From contig MPUH01000215.1 in the NCBI GenBank assembly GCA_001970955.1, positions 16,226-80,225 on the forward strand: a stretch of 64,000 nucleotides of DNA, given 5' to 3'. A program made the position numbers and the translations under genes. This document shows positions 61,397 through 64,000 of this stretch, in pieces (within the stretch, counting starts at the first letter, position 1; each line of letters opens with the position of its first letter). The notes beneath the pieces were generated by a model. It was given only the letters and a program-made list of their open reading frames with translations, was not told the origin of the DNA and ran no database searches. The DNA is from Stentor coeruleus (taxonomy: Eukaryota > Ciliophora > Heterotrichea > Heterotrichida > Stentoridae).

Positions 61397-63403
61397 ATGT
61401 CAATCAGTGAATTAAAAGCAGCAATAACTGAAGTCAAAGAAGACTCTATTGTTTTAAAAATTAAAGAAGAAAATAAAACAATTGAAAAGACAAAAATACA
61501 ATTTAGAGGATCGCCTGCCCCTCAATTTTTAATAAACTCTAGCATCTATTTAATAGTTAAGCTAGAAAATAATCAAATTATAGAAGCCTCAGTCGACCCC
61601 GAAATCGAAATAAAAGCTTTTTTTGGTAAAATAAAAAGTTTTAACCCTTCATTAAAAACTGTTGCCATATACAATTTTGAGGACTCTTTTGAATGTCCTG
61701 CCAACGAGTTTTATTTCATGGATAATTCTAAAGTGCCGTTAAATCATATCTCCGATCATATAGAATCTCATATTGTTGCATACTTTAAATCAAATTCATT
61801 CTTAGAAGCAAAAATTATTGAAAGAGACACTATATTGACATTAAGCCTTGATTCTATTAAAAATAATCATCATATTTTTGTTTTTTTGAAGGATAATTGG
61901 CAAATCATCAATACAATACCAAGAGATCAAGTTTTCTTTAAAAACACTAATCAATGCCCTACTATTGAGAATATTAAGGAACTACATGAAAAAGAAGTTA
62001 AAGTTTTTGTAAAAGATGATAAACTTCGTGCTGAAATAGAAGATCTTGACAAATCTCAAAACTATATGAAATCTCAAGCATACAATGCTAAAAAAGGTAT
62101 TCATAAAACTATGCTGGAGATTGAAGAGTCTAAATGTAAAATTGATGATGAAATTTTTGATGATGATGATGATTATTATTATAGACCTACTAGATTTGGA
62201 AGTTCTAAAGATAATCTCCCAGCTGATTCTAAAATAAAAAGTACTAGAAAAGTTACACCTGTATTTGCAACAAGGCTTCTGTTTAAAGATTTTTACCCTT
62301 CAGGTTTTACATGGTATAAACAAAGTCAACAATTTAATAAAGCATCTTGGGTAATATTTGTTGGCATATGCGAATCTACTTTTAGGTTTCCTAATAGTTA
62401 TATTAGAGAATCTTTTAAAAACAGTCTTATAAAGACTATGAATAGTTTAGGACAAGCAAATAATGAGCAGTATTTTGAATGGCTAGTTAGTTTAGGTGAA
62501 ACAAAAAATGAATATAGTTTGGAAAAACTACATGCATATCTTAGTAAATATGCTGAGTTTTATAATTTTTATGCAGATTCTATTATTGGTGAGATAGACT
62601 TTCAAAAACTCGCTGAAGAATATCATATTTGCTTCAATATATATAAAGGGCAATTTAATAATCCTGAAAATACAATCATTCTACCTATAACATATGAAGA
62701 GTATTACCCTGTTATATCATTATACATTGATACAATTTTCTATTTAACATATTCTGATTTAGTTATGAAATATGATGGATTCAATCTTAAAACACTTCAA
62801 GTTGGGTATAAAAATTCTGTTAATCTTGATTGGCCATTAGTTTATAAGCCTGAAAAAAAACATATAGATTTCTATAATTTACTTTTAAATATAGGAGAAA
62901 TTCAGCAGTTTATCAAATCGCCAAATAATATAACTCCATCAAAATTTAATATTTCTAATGAAAAATTAGTAAAAAGTATTGAAGTTTGTAAAGAAAGTTT
63001 TGATATAAATTGCCAAAGATCATTGAAATTTATAGAAGTAATCAAAGACACTAAAATTGAAAAATTAGGCAAGATTTTTTTATGTAAATGTGGAGAGATT
63101 TGTGATGGAATTTTAGTATGTAATTCTTGTGGAAGTCTTTGTAATAAATGCGAACTTTGTGCTATAAGAACAGAATATTGCCTTTATTGCAATAATAGAT
63201 TGAAAGAGATAAAGAAAGAATATTTAATTATGTGTGATAAGTGCGGCAAACTTGAGAAAAATTCTGATGCTATGGGATTTTGTTGTAGATGCGTATTTTG
63301 TAGAAAATGCATAGAAGAGGTATATTCGTTAGGGAAATGCTACTGCAAAAGAGATTTTGATAATAATGATGAGTACTGTGTAAATGAATTTCTACATAAA
63401 TAA
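61397..63403 (+). CDS. Large Cys-rich protein with unknown N-terminal domain, zinc-ribbon C-terminus
   Basis: 668 aa. Residues about 5-150 form a beta-rich domain (SIVLKIKEENK, IQFRGSPAPQFLINSSIYLIVKLE, IEASVDPEIEIKAFFGKIKSF), closely related to the whole of the next gene. An acidic linker (DDDDDYYYRP) is near 255. Residues about 285-450 form a helical block (FATRLLFKDFYPSGFTWYKQS, KLAEEYHICFNIYKG, VISLYIDTIFYLTYSDL) loosely reminiscent of a degenerate otubain-type fold. The C-terminal 120 residues are zinc-ribbon-like, with CKCGEIC, CNSCGSLCNKCELC, CLYCNNR, CDKCGK and CCRCVFCRKC. No catalytic Cys/His/Asp triad is evident. Function unknown. Confidence 0.65.
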   Translation: MSISELKAAITEVKEDSIVLKIKEENKTIEKTKIQFRGSPAPQFLINSSIYLIVKLENNQIIEASVDPEIEIKAFFGKIKSFNPSLKTVAIYNFEDSFECPANEFYFMDNSKVPLNHISDHIESHIVAYFKSNSFLEAKIIERDTILTLSLDSIKNNHHIFVFLKDNWQIINTIPRDQVFFKNTNQCPTIENIKELHEKEVKVFVKDDKLRAEIEDLDKSQNYMKSQAYNAKKGIHKTMLEIEESKCKIDDEIFDDDDDYYYRPTRFGSSKDNLPADSKIKSTRKVTPVFATRLLFKDFYPSGFTWYKQSQQFNKASWVIFVGICESTFRFPNSYIRESFKNSLIKTMNSLGQANNEQYFEWLVSLGETKNEYSLEKLHAYLSKYAEFYNFYADSIIGEIDFQKLAEEYHICFNIYKGQFNNPENTIILPITYEEYYPVISLYIDTIFYLTYSDLVMKYDGFNLKTLQVGYKNSVNLDWPLVYKPEKKHIDFYNLLLNIGEIQQFIKSPNNITPSKFNISNEKLVKSIEVCKESFDINCQRSLKFIEVIKDTKIEKLGKIFLCKCGEICDGILVCNSCGSLCNKCELCAIRTEYCLYCNNRLKEIKKEYLIMCDKCGKLEKNSDAMGFCCRCVFCRKCIEEVYSLGKCYCKRDFDNNDEYCVNEFLHK

Positions 63404-63541
63404 ATAGACTTGTTATTGTTATTGCTTCTCTTATAAGGTGAATCTAGTTTTATTAAAATTTAGTTTATTCTTAAATTAGCTACTGTTTTAAATAACTTTT
63501 TATAGACATATTAGGTTTGATTATTAGTTCTTATAAAAATA

Positions 63542-63997
63542 ATGTCTACGACAGAAGTTTCAGGATACATAACACAAATCAAAGGCAAATATGTAGTTGT
63601 CAAAATCACTGAATTGAACTTGGTTAAAGTTGTTGATATATCTTACATAAAATTTAGAGGTTTTCCTGCACATCCCTCACTAATTGCTGTTAACTCTGTT
63701 CTCATTCTAAAGCTTATTCAAAATAATATAATCGAAGCTTCGATAGATACGAAAATTGAAATAAATGCATACTTTGGTTTCATAAAAGAAGTAGATATTT
63801 TAACACAAAAATCAATTTTATCAAACTTTTTTGAGATGTATGAATGCTTGGCTACCCAAATTTTTTATGCAAATAATCAATCAGTGCCTTTAAGTGAACT
63901 TAAAAATAAAATCAATTATCCTGTTATTGTTTATCTCAACGGAGATTCTTTCTTAGAAGCAAGAATTTTGCAAGAAGATACTATAATTAAGCTTTAA
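63542..63997 (+). CDS. Short paralogue of the upstream gene's N-terminal domain, abruptly ended
   Basis: 151 aa, alignable along its length with residues about 1-150 of the preceding gene (IKFRGFPAHPSLIAVNS vs IQFRGSPAPQFLINSS; IEINAYFGFIKEV vs IEIKAFFGKIKSF; GDSFLEARILQEDTI vs SNSFLEAKIIERDTI). It stops at TAA 63995-63997, 3 bases before the window end, exactly where the paralogue continues for over 500 residues. It could be a naturally short protein, a truncated copy, or a frame shift beyond view. The tandem arrangement (138 bp apart, same strand) indicates duplication. Confidence 0.6.
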   Translation: MSTTEVSGYITQIKGKYVVVKITELNLVKVVDISYIKFRGFPAHPSLIAVNSVLILKLIQNNIIEASIDTKIEINAYFGFIKEVDILTQKSILSNFFEMYECLATQIFYANNQSVPLSELKNKINYPVIVYLNGDSFLEARILQEDTIIKL

Positions 63998-64000
63998 GCT

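Overview
The window looks like a macronuclear scaffold of a heterotrich ciliate, most probably Stentor coeruleus or a close relative. The evidence is: A+T-rich DNA; long reading frames that use TAA, TAG and TGA all as stops (Gln is CAA/CAG, so not the Tetrahymena/Paramecium code); very short spacers; and above all 15-nt spliceosomal introns. I found eight of these by restoring broken genes and one broken RING motif. All eight fit GTA-N5-TA-N2-(T/C)AG, with a putative branch A at position 10. One much longer intron (99 nt, 29117-29215) is the exception. Four single lower-case n characters, each flanked by a duplicated 50-90 bp segment, mark contig joins and not biology.

Layout. 0.5-6 kb (minus strand): a coiled-coil protein, a RING-H2 protein with CDC48-like repeats, a SelT/SelW-like thioredoxin-fold protein with a long KVEEKKExP repeat, and a type I DnaJ. 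6.8-12.1 kb (plus): an Alba-RGG protein, a coiled-coil protein and an RCC1-repeat protein. 12.5-14 kb (minus): two tandem paralogues of an unrecognised CC-H-C family. 14-20 kb: a decayed frame, a small protein, a RING protein, ribosomal protein eS7 and a PKG-like protein whose kinase domain has lost its catalytic residues. 20-28.5 kb: a large CEP162-like coiled-coil protein, an arrestin-fold protein, a CFAP97-like protein and a WDPCP-like protein. 29-35 kb: Enhancer-of-polycomb (EPL1), an EF-hand-like protein cut by an assembly seam, a voltage-gated K+ channel with a cyclic-nucleotide-binding-like domain, and a small unknown protein. 35.7-51.1 kb: one intronless 15.4-kb gene for an RNF213/mysterin-like AAA+ protein with an RZ finger but no RING that I can see. 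51.3-52.4 kb: a decayed gene and seam artefacts. 52.4-59.9 kb: MTHFR, coiled-coil proteins, a SHIPPO/PG-rich protein and a C2H2 plus AT-hook protein. 60.3-64 kb: a Cys-rich protein and a tandem pair sharing an unrecognised N-terminal domain, the second copy ending abruptly.

There is no operon logic, but ciliary or basal-body candidates are frequent (CEP162-like, CFAP97-like, WDPCP-like, SHIPPO, several coiled coils), as expected for a multiciliated cell. Cyclic-nucleotide-related proteins (pseudo-PKG, CNBD channel) and ubiquitin-related proteins (RNF213-like, two RING proteins) also recur.

The most striking non-gene signal is in the spacers. Almost every spacer longer than about 300 bp starts as a G-rich, nearly C-free block and switches to a C-rich, nearly G-free block (for example no C in 1-148 and no G in 6274-6479), whatever the orientation of the flanking genes.
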